From: Byssochlamys sp. IMV 00236
Taxonomy: Eukaryota; Ascomycota; Eurotiomycetes; Eurotiales; Thermoascaceae
Assembly: GCA_001931875.2 (NCBI GenBank)
Contig: MSJH02000319.1
Span: 1-28,817 of the forward strand
Direction of reading: 5' to 3'
DNA length: 28,817 nucleotides
In this document: in pieces, positions 1 to 9,071 of the stretch
Layout: each line of letters starts with the position of its first letter
Numbering within the stretch: position 1 is the first letter of the stretch
Position numbers and translations under genes: made by a program
Notes under the pieces: model-generated
What the model saw: only the letters and a program-made list of their open reading frames with translations
Databases searched by the model: none
What the model was told of the DNA's origin: nothing

Positions 1-52
1 ATCGCTACGGTAAGCCGCAAGCGGCTCTGTTCTTTTTTCTTTTGGATGAGAT

Positions 53-84
<32 letters not shown>

Positions 85-871
85 ACCTGATCAAGGCAAT
101 AAAGGCAAGCTTGATTACCTTTTCAACATTTCGTAGAAGAACAGGCGAATCATTTTGATCTCTCATCTTCCTCCAAGCTGTCAGCCTTGGCATAACAACC
201 TTTAGGAATTGATGTCGTCTTTTCACGGTCACGACAAGACAATTGATTGTCGCAGTGAGAACAGATTCTGTAGTCGAGTTGAGTTGTGTCAGCATATCTT
301 CGAGTATAGCTTGTCCTTCCTTTTCAAGCGCTTGGGTATTCAATATGCGGTGGTTTGGTCTGATTAAGCCAAGAGAAAGGTCTTTCTACAGGATACATGT
401 AAAATAAAAGGAATCACATAAAAGAAATAGACTTACTTGAGATGATTTGGATAATAAGAGAACAATGACTTGTAAACATTTGATAGCGTGAATCTTTACA
501 CCTGTGTTGACATGATGAAGTAGTTTAAAACGAACGGTTTGAATAAACGTAAAAGTCAGTTCCCATAATTTGGATTCTGCTTCATTCTGGCAACTATTGA
601 AAGTGTTGGAAAAAAGAGACATAAAGTATCAACAAACTTACACTGTCTTGAATAAAAAAGGTAAAATAATTGTAAATGCTCTAATGGCACTTTTGAGTAT
701 TCTCAATTCTTCTTTGTACGTGTCGCTTCCGTCATCCTCTTTACTTAATCTTGCATCAACTGTGTCTGTGAGTGTTTCTAAGAACCCTCTTGTAGCATAA
801 GATGCCGCATTCTCAGGATGAGGTAATACTTCTTGATCAAATTCGTGCAATCGGCTTACACTTTGATCCAT
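1..871 (-). CDS. Symplekin/Pta1 N-terminal part (5' end of gene, runs off the left edge)
   Basis: Scaffold of the cleavage and polyadenylation machinery. Symplekin (Pta1 in yeast) bridges the CPSF core and cleavage factors in the nucleus. Model on the minus strand: exon 1 871-642, intron 641-594, exon 2 593-437, intron 436-386, exon 3 385-87, then an intron whose acceptor is probably at 26-25, so exon 4 starts at 24. The joined N-terminus gives HEAT-type helices with the family's recognisable stretches: an A-I-R-A-F region before intron 1, a W-E-L segment, then GVKIHAIKCLQVIVLLLS, which corresponds to the 'GVRTHAIKF-E--I--LS' stretch of animal symplekin, and later EKEGQAILEDML. This is the symplekin/PTA1 N-terminal domain. 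The start is the first ATG of the open frame. About 236 residues are visible of a family usually near 800-1200. The position of the last acceptor is uncertain. An (AT)n tract lies inside the last intron. Confidence 0.8.
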
Positions 872-1073
872 TTTTTTATAAAGAATTGTAAAGGGTCGTG
901 AATATTTTTTTTTTTCTGGCTACTCTCTTGGTTGGAAATTTGGACGAATTAAAATGGTCTATACACAAAGTCACTCAACCTTTTCATCTGTACATACACA
1001 CAACAGTGATTTGGTACAAGTATTTACAGCATTTATTAAGATAAATAAGATTTCTAAGGAATTATATTTCTAT

Positions 1074-2047
1074 TTAAGCCGTTGAGGGCGTCGTATTGTT
1101 ATGAGGTCTGTGTAGGTATGCTTCTGTCTTTATGTCTTGAAGAAAATCTTCCTTTCGTTCTGCGATACGATCAGAAAGGAAATGATTAGCGTCACGATGA
1201 ACAGCTTCATCTGCACGAACAGCAAGCACAACGTCTCGAATAGTAGCTTCCGGATGCAGATTGTAATAATCTAAAGATACAGTTAATCATCATGTCTTTT
1301 TCGAAAAAGAAAAAAAAACTTACCAACTGCAATCTTGGGAGCAGGACCATTCTTGATGATACCATTATCAATATCTTGAAGGAAATGTGTATATGAAATA
1401 ACAGCTTCTTCTTCTAAATATCCGCACATACGATGGGCCGTCTTGGGCGAGACGAGGTAGAGAGCAAAATATGCATTGAAGAAAATACCCTGAGCACCTA
1501 GGACCAGTAAACGATTCCACATGCTTGGTTTGAGACACTTCATCCAGGTCATCAAATGCATACGTTCATTCTCGGCTTCATGTAACAAATGACTGATCCA
1601 GCCATGATCTTCTGTCATTCGTCTCAAAGATTTCATATGTCGAAGCATAGCTCCGACCATACCAGGAACAGCAGCGATGGTCTCGAGCATGACAGCACGC
1701 ATATAGTGATCCTTGCCAAAATAGGTATCTGGTAACAATCGCAAAAACTTGACAGTATAATAAGCGCCCTTGTCGCCCAGTGTCTTTGGTTCACGATGCT
1801 TGCCTTCTCCAAAATCAATGTTCTCGAGTGTTTCGGTTGTCAATCGGCTTCCTGCAATAAATTCTTCGCACATGGGCACCGGCTTTGAATCAAGGACCTC
1901 TCGGACCATGGTCATCGGCATATCTGGGTTGATGTTTAGCTTCTGATGTGTTGTCAATGTACGACATGCGGTGAGAGAAGGGAAGACAACAGTACGGGCC
2001 AAAGGTAGAGTCTTGAGTAAAGAGGTTCGAGTAATAGTTCTGATCAT
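1074..2047 (-). CDS. AOX1: Mitochondrial alternative oxidase
   Basis: Cyanide-insensitive ubiquinol oxidase of the inner mitochondrial membrane. It passes electrons from ubiquinol to oxygen and bypasses complexes III and IV. Two exons: 2047-1324 and 1270-1074, joined across a 53-nt intron (G|AT phase), giving 306 residues, the usual length. The N-terminus is rich in Arg, Ser, Thr and Leu and lacks acidic residues over about 40 positions, as in a mitochondrial presequence. All di-iron ligand motifs are present: LET (E122), NERMH (E161, H164), LEEEA (E213) and, encoded by the second exon, RADEAVH (E263, H266). Two hydrophobic segments (about 115-135 and 178-200) match the membrane-associated helices. 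The product looks intact. The symbol follows the usual family name. A TATA box lies about 55 bp upstream. The gene sits tail-to-head behind symplekin's start, 202 bp away on the same strand. Confidence 0.97.
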
Positions 2048-3444
2048 GATATAATTGAAATGTTTTAAAGATTTTTTTTTCTTTGATCCTTGGTCTGCTT
2101 TTATATATATTCTTGCGTTTTTTTAGCTGTAGGAAATAATCGGAGTTTGCACCCGGCTGACTTCCTATATTTCCTTCTTCCCTTTTCGAGTCTAAAATAC
2201 CACGTCAAGTCAAGTAGAGAAAAAAAAAAACGATATTTTCAATAAACTTTATAAAATACACTCGTTTTATAAAATTTATAAAGAAGGGAAAAAAAAGAAG
2301 TAATTTAGTATGAGAATGATAATCGATTAGGGCAAATGCGGAAAAATCTATGACTCATGGATTTTGTTCCGCTGCAAAAGAGCAAATCCTCAAGCGGGGT
2401 GAAAAAGCATGTTTTAGCCGAAATTACGTCGTTTTTTTAAGCACAAATCAAAAAAAGCCTAGGGTCATATGTAGCGATTACGTCGAATATGAAGGAAATG
2501 CGTATCATAAAATCAGATTATATGAAAACTTCTTTATCAATTTACTAGAAATAAAGGTTTGTAATTTTTATCTATTGAAAAACTTTTTGGTCATTTGGTC
2601 TTGCCTTTTTATCATAAAGGTTTCCTATTGGATAAGAGGATAAATAGACATGTGTAAGTGTGCGCAGCAACAAGCAACGATTGTAGCTATTCGTCCTCAT
2701 GATTTGTAAAAGTTTGGAAACTATCATATGTGAATGATTCATCTGATAAAGTGCCGTCTTGATCAAGTTTACAGCGTGGTCAGTGAACAAGACTCTTCAC
2801 GAGGGTTTCTCTCTTTCGGAATCTTAAGAAAATTTGAATTGTGCTGAACCAATTTGTACAGGAAAAAGACGTCCTCTGCGAGATGTTTACTGCTTAAAGT
2901 CCAATGTACTTTGCTCTATCTTCATTTGAATCTTTTGATTTGATTGGAAAAGAGAGAGAAAGAAAGAAAAAAAAAAAGGGATCTGCTGTCATAAAACTTG
3001 TTCCAGCGTTGATAGGTTTTTTAGCGATCAACAAGAATTAAAAAAATGTTACACAACAATGTAGAACTGCATAAACACAAGACATATCTTTTTCTGACAG
3101 CATATCACTTTTATAAATGCAGAGATGAGCTCAAATCTTATCATGCAGCATTTGATACTTTGATGTTGTCCATTAGATTTGATCAAGATAAAGCCATCTA
3201 CTAAAAAAAGAAAGACAAGATACTCAGAGAACGTACTGCTTTCTTTTCCCCACTTACAAATCACCATCAGGGGGCATGAAAGAGTGATAAACTTTTAAAT
3301 GATACCAACGCATTGACTTTTTGAGTTTAATGACCAAACAATTATCCACTCATGTTTTCACAATGACATAAGAACGCATGTGTATATTATTATTGGTATT
3401 TGTAAATTGTATTTATTACTTGAGAGAGAGAGGAAGGTTTGTTT
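2048..3444. other. Intergenic region between AOX and the GPI-protein gene
   Basis: AT-rich with many A and T runs. Apart from the AOX TATA box I see no convincing gene. Open frames up to about 97 codons (for example 2350-2643 on plus) show no recognisable motif, splice pattern or plausible composition. The part near 3300-3444 is probably the 3' UTR and terminator of the minus-strand GPI-protein gene. The part near 2048-2345 is the AOX promoter. Confidence 0.5.
2099..2110 (-). promoter_or_regulatory. TATA box of the alternative oxidase gene
   Basis: On the minus strand the sequence reads ATATATATAAAAG. It lies 52-63 bp upstream of the AOX start codon and is flanked by long T/A runs. Inferred from match and position only. 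Confidence 0.5.
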
Positions 3445-4833
3445 CTAAAGGACAAAGTAAGCTAAAGCAGCAACAGCGACAAATCCAAGAGAAGTATGAC
3501 CAGCGGTAGAAGCAGCACTCGTTGTGCTTGCGTTTTCCTTTTGGTTGATTTGATTACCGTTCTTGTTGCCCTTTGTGGTCTTGGGATCATCTTTGCCCAA
3601 GTTGATTTTGGCAGTGTTACCATTACTATTAGCAGGGTTCTGACCCACCGTGGGGACCATTTGATCCTCTTGCATGCTAGCAGCACAACTCCAGGTCGTG
3701 CCCTTGACGATATTACCTCCCTTGAGCACACGTTCAAGATCAGCACATGTAAGCTTAGAAGAAGTAGTCTGGATACGCATACCACCACGAATGTCCTGAA
3801 GGGAAGGTAATTTGTATTGTTCAAAGTTACCGGCCAAGTCACAGGTACCATGAATGGCTGCCAAACTAGGGAATCCGTCGACAGCAAGGAGTTGGGTGTT
3901 ATTGCCAATAGAAAGAGCACCATTAATGAGAGAGAGGTTTTTGAAAGAAGTTTCAGTCAACTTGTTATTGTTGGCAATGGTAAAGGTGCCACCAATAGTT
4001 TGAAGGGAGTCCATGTGGAGAGAAGAGAATTCATTTTCATGGAATGAAATGTCAGAATGGATAGTAGCCAAGGCAGGTAACTGAATTTGAGCCAAGTTTA
4101 TGATGGTGGCCGTTCTGATAGTGCCCAAGTTGGGAGCCTATATAGCTAAAAGGGTAAGTGGATGGACCATATGCTTTTTGTTTTCTTTTTTACATCAAAG
4201 ATCATGTCATGGTTATTTCCAACAATTAAGAGTTCATCAGCTTGTTTGACTGAGGAAAAATCAAATGATTTCATATAGTTGTTGTTTGTCAAGACAAAGT
4301 TGCCAATAATCTCTGGCTTGAATCCATCTACTTTAGGTGCTCGTGTATCCTCAATACGCATGTTGCTAACTTTAGTCAATCCAGCAGGGAAATTGATCGT
4401 TTCGAGAGCAGGCAGGACAGAGAAGGTAAGACCTTTGACTTCTGTCAACTGAGGGAAGTCTACCTTTGAAAGGATGGTGTGATTTTCAATCTTGACCTGA
4501 CCATCAACCGTCTTTAAATTGGGAGCACTAAAAGCGCCGAGCTCAAGGTTGCCAGACATAAGTAAGTCACCCATCAGATGCTCAACACCTTCCATGTTGA
4601 GGGAAGCAGCAGGACCCATGTTTTCGATGGTGATTGTGCCTTGGAAATCTTTGCAGTGCTTGATGCCGTCCAAGTCTAATTGGTTAAGGACCTTAAGACT
4701 CTTATCACAACCAGGTTCGACTAGGGTTTGTGTTACGATGATGCTAACAATTATACAATATTCACTCACCTGCAGCTAAAGCGGATGCACATAAAGTAGC
4801 AAGAATGATAGCACTTTGGGATAAGCGTGTCAT
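3445..4833 (-). CDS. GPI-anchored cell-surface protein of the Ecm33/Sps2 type (receptor L-domain-like repeats)
   Basis: Predicted cell-wall or plasma-membrane glycoprotein. Ecm33-family proteins support wall integrity in fungi, but the exact role is unknown. Three exons: 4833-4770, 4720-4194 and 4137-3445, giving 427 residues. Residues 1-21 (MTRLSQSAIILATLCASALA) form a signal peptide. The body is a run of beta-solenoid repeats of about 20-25 residues, with recurrent patterns such as 'L--V-G---I-NN--L', e.g. GTFTIANNNKLTETSF and GALSIGNNTQLLAVDGF. Cysteines lie near the ends (C-D-K-S after the signal, then ltCADLE and WSCAAS). A Ser/Thr/Asn-rich stalk follows, and a hydrophobic tail (SLGFVAVAALAYFVL) follows a small-residue region suited to GPI attachment. 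Both introns have clean phases; the second uses a GTAAAA donor. The start is the only ATG that supplies a signal peptide. Family assignment rests on architecture, not on a unique motif. Confidence 0.8.
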
Positions 4834-4879
4834 GGTTTAAAAGTAAAAGAACTTGTTTAGGGAAAATGGTATTATTGCT

Positions 4880-4889
4880 TATATTTATA
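4880..4889 (-). promoter_or_regulatory. Probable TATA box of the Ecm33-like gene
   Basis: The minus strand reads TATAAATATA-like sequence about 47-56 bp upstream of the start codon, the same spacing as at the AOX and kinase genes in this window. Confidence 0.4.
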
Positions 4890-5368
4890 TGTGCATTCTA
4901 TCATGTTGGTATTGAAACTGGTTGCTCAAGAATGTGGGGTTAACAAGTCTGAAGCCACGCTCTTAAATTTTAACACCAGCACAAATAAAAAATCATCTTC
5001 GACAAAGGATTGCAGGATAGACTTTTGGGCATAAAAGCTTGGGTTTAACAAGAATTTTAGTGAGAAAGTATGTATGAAAGACGGGTTCACATGCTGAATT
5101 AGCTGTTAATAATCAGTTATAAAATAAGCTCATCTGAAATAAAACTTTTGATGATTGCAAAAGATTCACAATATCATAATAAATGGTGTATTATCCAGAA
5201 CATGATCATATCACAACTATCGTTAAATAACGTAAAAAGCTTCATTAAGCAGCTAGAATGCGAAAAATATCAGGGCATGTGATCAAGGACACAACAACAA
5301 TAAGAGAAACTGGCCCTATTTTTTGGACATTTTTATCAGTTCCTCTGGTCCAAATAATGCCACAAGAG

Positions 5369-5431
5369 AGCAGCAGCATTCGTCCTGATGCAATCATATA
5401 CAAAGCCGATCAGTTGAAATTTGGTTCTAAT
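5369..5431 (+). pseudogene. Remnant of the Mucorales-type 'RPDA' protein family
   Basis: In the frame starting at 5258, the translation here reads SSSIRPDAIIYKADQLKFGS. The same R-P-D-A core followed by a short beta-strand-like stretch occurs in the open reading frame at 20302-20877 (minus). I recall this pattern (RPDAII...L-FG...GYGEVK) in a repeated family of uncharacterised proteins in Mucorales. The conserved stretch stops after about 20 codons, and no start, further domain or splice structure is evident around it, so it looks like a decayed fragment. No function is known to me. Confidence 0.35.
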
Positions 5432-5823
5432 TTGTTTAAACATCCTTTTTTGTTTACATGATTCAATTAAGAAAGAAAAAACCATGTTTGGGCATCAAGG
5501 GTGAAAGGAAATGCAACAAGTCATCATAAGAGTCTAAATAAACTGACAGATCTATCCAAAGAGCTTTTAACCCTGTGGATATTTAGTCGGGGTCAGTTTG
5601 TCACGGCGCAGCTGATCTAATGGATGTAATATGAAGCAGATAATTGGCCTTCATTGTGACCAGAAGAGTGGTAATCCGAAAGGAGTAGAAGAATATAGAG
5701 GAAGTTGGTTTGTAAGGAATGACCATGTTGTATATTTTAAGGTATAAATAAACCTCGAAGCATACTAAGGCAGCCAATAGCTGTGGTCCTTGGTGAGCTG
5801 CTCAGTGAGGCGCCTGGGACATG

Positions 5824-5856
5824 GTCTAGGTTTGTCACCTAGGAGCCAGCCTAGAC
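5824..5856. repeat. Inverted repeat in a GC-rich patch
   Basis: GTCTAGG at 5824-5830 pairs with CCTAGAC at 5850-5856. An internal CCTAG at 5838-5842 could pair instead with the left arm, giving two alternative stems. It lies in a stretch (about 5770-5870) clearly richer in G+C than its surroundings. It matches no tRNA, snRNA or SRP RNA signature that I can recognise. Confidence 0.4.
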
Positions 5857-6612
5857 TTCCAGCGTACTACAGCGAATATGCTTTGATTTGAACATGGATA
5901 CTCACATTATAGGGTCCAAGAAAACCAATCGGCGGTAGCTAGAGCTTTGGCATTGTTGACGAACTTTGCAGATTTTGTTGCAAAAAACATCATTGGATGA
6001 ACTTGAATAAGCAAATATCAGGATCGTTAATGATTGATGATATCATCTTCCAAAGTAAAAGATACCACTGACCTCTCTTTCGGTGTAGATGTAGAGCAAC
6101 AGACAAGCAAACAGTGCACCTTTTGGTAAATGTAAAGAAATAAAATACACTGACTTGCTCCGGTATGATGGGGCATCTTACCTCGGGCACCGTAGATCCT
6201 CCTGACACAAATATCCTGAGCTTTATCAAGAGTGTGAAGCGGAGAGTTTGTAGAACCTGATGCAGAGGAGCTTGGGAAAACTTGAGGGTCTGATATCAAT
6301 GGATGGCAACATATTCATTATTACCAGGAGCCTTATCAGTATTATACCGGATGAGCTCTTCTGTATCAAGGTACCCAGACTTCATTTCTAGAAGACTTTT
6401 GAACGACATCACTTATTAAAACTGCGATTTGCTTTGGCAAGAAAGACGACTGTTCACATGGTTTCAGACGGAAAGATCCCACAACTAAAAAAGTGGAAAG
6501 ACTTTTTTCTATATAACAGCACCATCATCTGTCATTCTTCTTTCTCTTTCTCTCTTTTTTCTTCTTCTTCAGAAGCATAGGCATAGCTCCCACCTATTTA
6601 TTTATTTCTTGC

Positions 6613-7193
6613 ATGTCACAAAAAAAGAGAGGCGCCAAAAGCCGACGTACCCAAAAAGTCTATCAATGTACCGGTTATGGAAATTGTACTATGACCTTTA
6701 CTAGAAGTGAGCAGTTAGTCAGACATTTAAAAAGGCATAGGGATGAGGTATGAAACAAGTTATTTTTTTTCTTTTTTTCTTATCTCTTTCTTTCTTTCTT
6801 TCTAAAAAAAAGATGCCCTCTGTTACCACTGCTACTACAAACACCACTACTGCCACTGCCACAATTAACACTTTTGGTGATACTAGTGTCATCCCTACTG
6901 CTGTCTTACCTGATAACAACATTGTCTATCTCGACTTGACATGTAATCGACAAGGTCATGATCAAGATGATGAAGATGAGGATATTGTATCACCTTCTAC
7001 CCATGATTATGCAGAAACTATGCTCTATTCCTTTGTAGATAACTCGCCTCATGTGGCTGATTTATTATGGTCAAAGCAACAACTGGGTCAAAGTGCATTC
7101 TTAAAACTAGCTCCAGAGACGAACGAAGAGCTAGTATTAGAGATACCTCATCCCACGCCAAGTATTTCAACTCATGACATATGCTTATTTTGA
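6613..7193 (+). CDS. Small single C2H2 zinc-finger protein
   Basis: Putative DNA-binding transcription factor of unknown targets. Exon 1 6613-6747 and exon 2 6813-7193 flank a 65-nt intron with a C/T-rich 3' part; total 171 residues. Residues 1-18 are basic (KKRGAKSRR). Residues 19-42 form one classical finger, C19-x5-C25-x12-H38-x3-H42, with F-TRSEQLVRHLKRH resembling the Msn2/Com2-type fingers of fungi. Exon 1 ends three codons after the last zinc ligand. Exon 2 encodes a Thr/Ala-rich stretch, an acidic run (DQDDEDED) and an otherwise unrecognised tail. Related fungal factors normally carry two adjacent fingers; the second is missing here. The start ATG follows a C/T-rich leader and an ATATAA box about 100 bp upstream. 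Confidence is high for the finger and moderate for the whole model. Confidence 0.75.
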
Positions 7194-7458
7194 TAAACAT
7201 TTACTTTATTCATTTGATGAAAAATCTTTCATAAAAGAATAATCATTCAACAGATTCTGGACTGGTTCATCCTTTTTTGTTAAATGAGCTGTCAAATCTC
7301 TGTTCATACCAAAGCTATTGACTTTATCCTTTTGAAAGATTGATTAAATATATCAGCTGAGTCTTGTAGTTGGTTCGTTTTAATATATGTCCAAAGTCTT
7401 TTAACAATCTCTGGCCTTGACAACTAATAAAGTAAATTGGATATATATATGCATACAC

Positions 7459-7520
7459 AGTGTTTCGCATTTGAGTAAACGAATTTTATGCTAAATACAA
7501 TTAATTGGTTGCGAAACACT
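7459..7520. repeat. Miniature terminal-inverted-repeat element (possible Tc1/mariner-type relic)
   Basis: AGTGTTTCGCA at 7459-7469 is the exact reverse complement of TGCGAAACACT at 7510-7520, with 40 nt between. The sequence just inside both arms is weakly similar, as in a fold-back element. TA dinucleotides lie close to both ends (tacac before, ATAA after), compatible with TA target duplication. The CAGTG-type end resembles Tc1/mariner termini. No transposase is present. Confidence 0.5.
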
Positions 7521-8088
7521 ATAATCCCTATCAACCTCAATTCATATTTCTCTATCTCCTCCCATAATGATAGATAGGGATACACTCAATATCAGGGGCT
7601 TACTTAACCCCGTTGTTCTTTTCGGTTTTAATGCCATTGTGTTGCCTTTCTCTTTTGTTTTTTTTTATTTATGACGGGCTCGGCATGATGAATGAGTTCC
7701 TGGTGTAACAGTGACAGATAAGATTCAGTCATGGTATATCGGTATGATGATAAGTATGTATTCAACAGCAATGATTCTTCCAAGCAATTAAGAAAGACAT
7801 CATTACTGCTCTCGTTGACCTTCCAGGAGCATACATCTATAGTCATCATTAAGAACCATTCATAGTCGTAGATAACATTACTTGCTATTGTTGTTCATAT
7901 AAAAAAAAGAAATTTTAGGGCTAACTGGAGAATAGCTGGTCTTACTTTTTGGTCCAAAGAAGTCAAGATCAGACTATTTATATGAAATCTTTAACAACTT
8001 TTTCAATTACGTGTTTTTACAAGTGTTGACCGCATTTATCTTCTCTCATAAAGACAGGTTTTAAATTGTGTGCGAATAGTTTCTGAAA

Positions 8089-8475
8089 ATGGTATATATA
8101 TCAGCATACGCATGCTTCCGTTCTTTCTCTCGATCCTGTCCTATGGCTACCTATGTCCAGTCTGAAAGAAGTCGTTGCATACGTTGGCGTCTTGGCTGGC
8201 TCCCTGGTGGTCGATACAAAGCCTGCCCTCGGTACCCTGACCAGCCCTTCACAAAAGCCCATACCATTTACTGTCTTCAGATGTACCGTAGACTCATAAT
8301 GCTCCAAACCATTTCTGACCCATTTTCCTTCCTTTTAAATATATTACCTACCAGGAAACCTCGCTCTCCTAACACAACACTCTCGTGGGGCATCCGCTGG
8401 CCAACTATATGCAGAATCCTATATGAACTCGATTACCTCTATCACGCTGAGCTTCCGCCCACTCACCTCGGATAA
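8089..8475 (+). mobile_element. 3' fragment of a LINE-like (non-LTR) retroelement ORF
   Basis: An open stretch of 128 codons with a composition unlike the surrounding AT-rich DNA. From about codon 19 it reads MATYVQSERSRCIRWRLGWL and continues through a W-L-P-G-G...K-A-C-P segment and an F-T-K-A-H-x3-C segment, then L-L-N-x-L-P-T-R-K-P. I recall this Cys/His pattern (C-x14-C-x11-H-x3-C) and LLN-LPTRKPR stretch from the C-terminal tail of Mucorales non-LTR reverse transcriptases, where it would be a zinc-binding tail. No reverse transcriptase core lies upstream, so this is a 5'-truncated copy, as is typical of LINE insertion. The AT-rich tail with AATAAAAATC near 8640-8650 may mark the 3' end. 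Assignment is from memory of the family; the fragmentary state is seen directly. Confidence 0.55.
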
Positions 8476-9071
8476 AGACTCTTAGAATGGCTCCCCTCTT
8501 CTCCCTTTCTCACTAGTGTATCTTACACTTGATCCCAAAAGGGCTTTTTAGTCACCACTATCTTTTCTTTATGAACTGCCTCGGGCGGGAAAGATGTAAT
8601 ATCACAATCGTGCGCCCAATTGAAGGTTTTATTATTTATAAATAAAAATCTGTTTAATCGTATATATCAGCATGAATGCCATACATCTTGATGCATGACG
8701 CTTTTGGTCATACTTTAAACTGGATCTCGGCTTTCTCTCTCTCTCTTTCTCTCCGTCTCTTTCTTTTGTACTAAGCTGCTTTCTAGACTTTATATACAGT
8801 CTACTATCATTGGAACAAATTGAATATCTACTTTTTCAAAATTCATCGTCGTGTTAACTTAGTCAAAAAGGCTCTTTCACTGCTTAACATATAAGCAAAA
8901 CAGATCCATTTTCTTTCCTTTATCATCGTTCATACTATATTCAGCACGTCGAAATACTTCGTTTTGACGGAACTTGAAAAATACACGTCTCTCTTTAGGA
9001 TGTGGATCTCCAATTTTTTTCTTTTTTTCTTCCTTTTTATTGTCAAAGGGGAGAAAGGGGGAGAACTGAAT

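Larger units (their letters stand above)
4834..6612. other. Intergenic region with decayed sequence
   Basis: No intact gene. It contains the promoter of the Ecm33-like gene (left end), a short coding remnant near 5369-5431, an unusually GC-rich patch with an inverted repeat near 5770-5870, and the promoter of the zinc-finger gene (ctATATAAC at about 6509-6517 and a C/T-rich leader to 6612). Minus-strand open frames near 5990-6299 show no clear product. Confidence 0.45.
7194..9071. other. Intergenic region with transposon remnants, upstream of DDB1
   Basis: Contains a short terminal-inverted-repeat element (7459-7520), a second small inverted repeat (ATCCCTATC near 7523-7531 against GATAGGGAT near 7571-7579), and the 3' end of a LINE-like element (8089-8475, possibly with its 3' UTR to about 8650). 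The last 400 bp are AT-rich with T/C runs and presumably hold the DDB1 promoter. I see no other gene. Confidence 0.5.

Noticed and set aside
51..82. (AT)n tract as a possible functional repeat
   Set aside because: It lies inside a symplekin intron and resembles ordinary AT-rich intron sequence.
2350..2643. 97-codon plus-strand open frame downstream of the AOX promoter
   Set aside because: No recognisable motif, AT-driven composition, no splice extension or regulatory signal; likely chance.
5770..5870. tRNA, U snRNA or SRP RNA in the GC-rich patch
   Set aside because: No cloverleaf with B-box, no snRNA Sm site or SRP helix 8 motif could be found on either strand.
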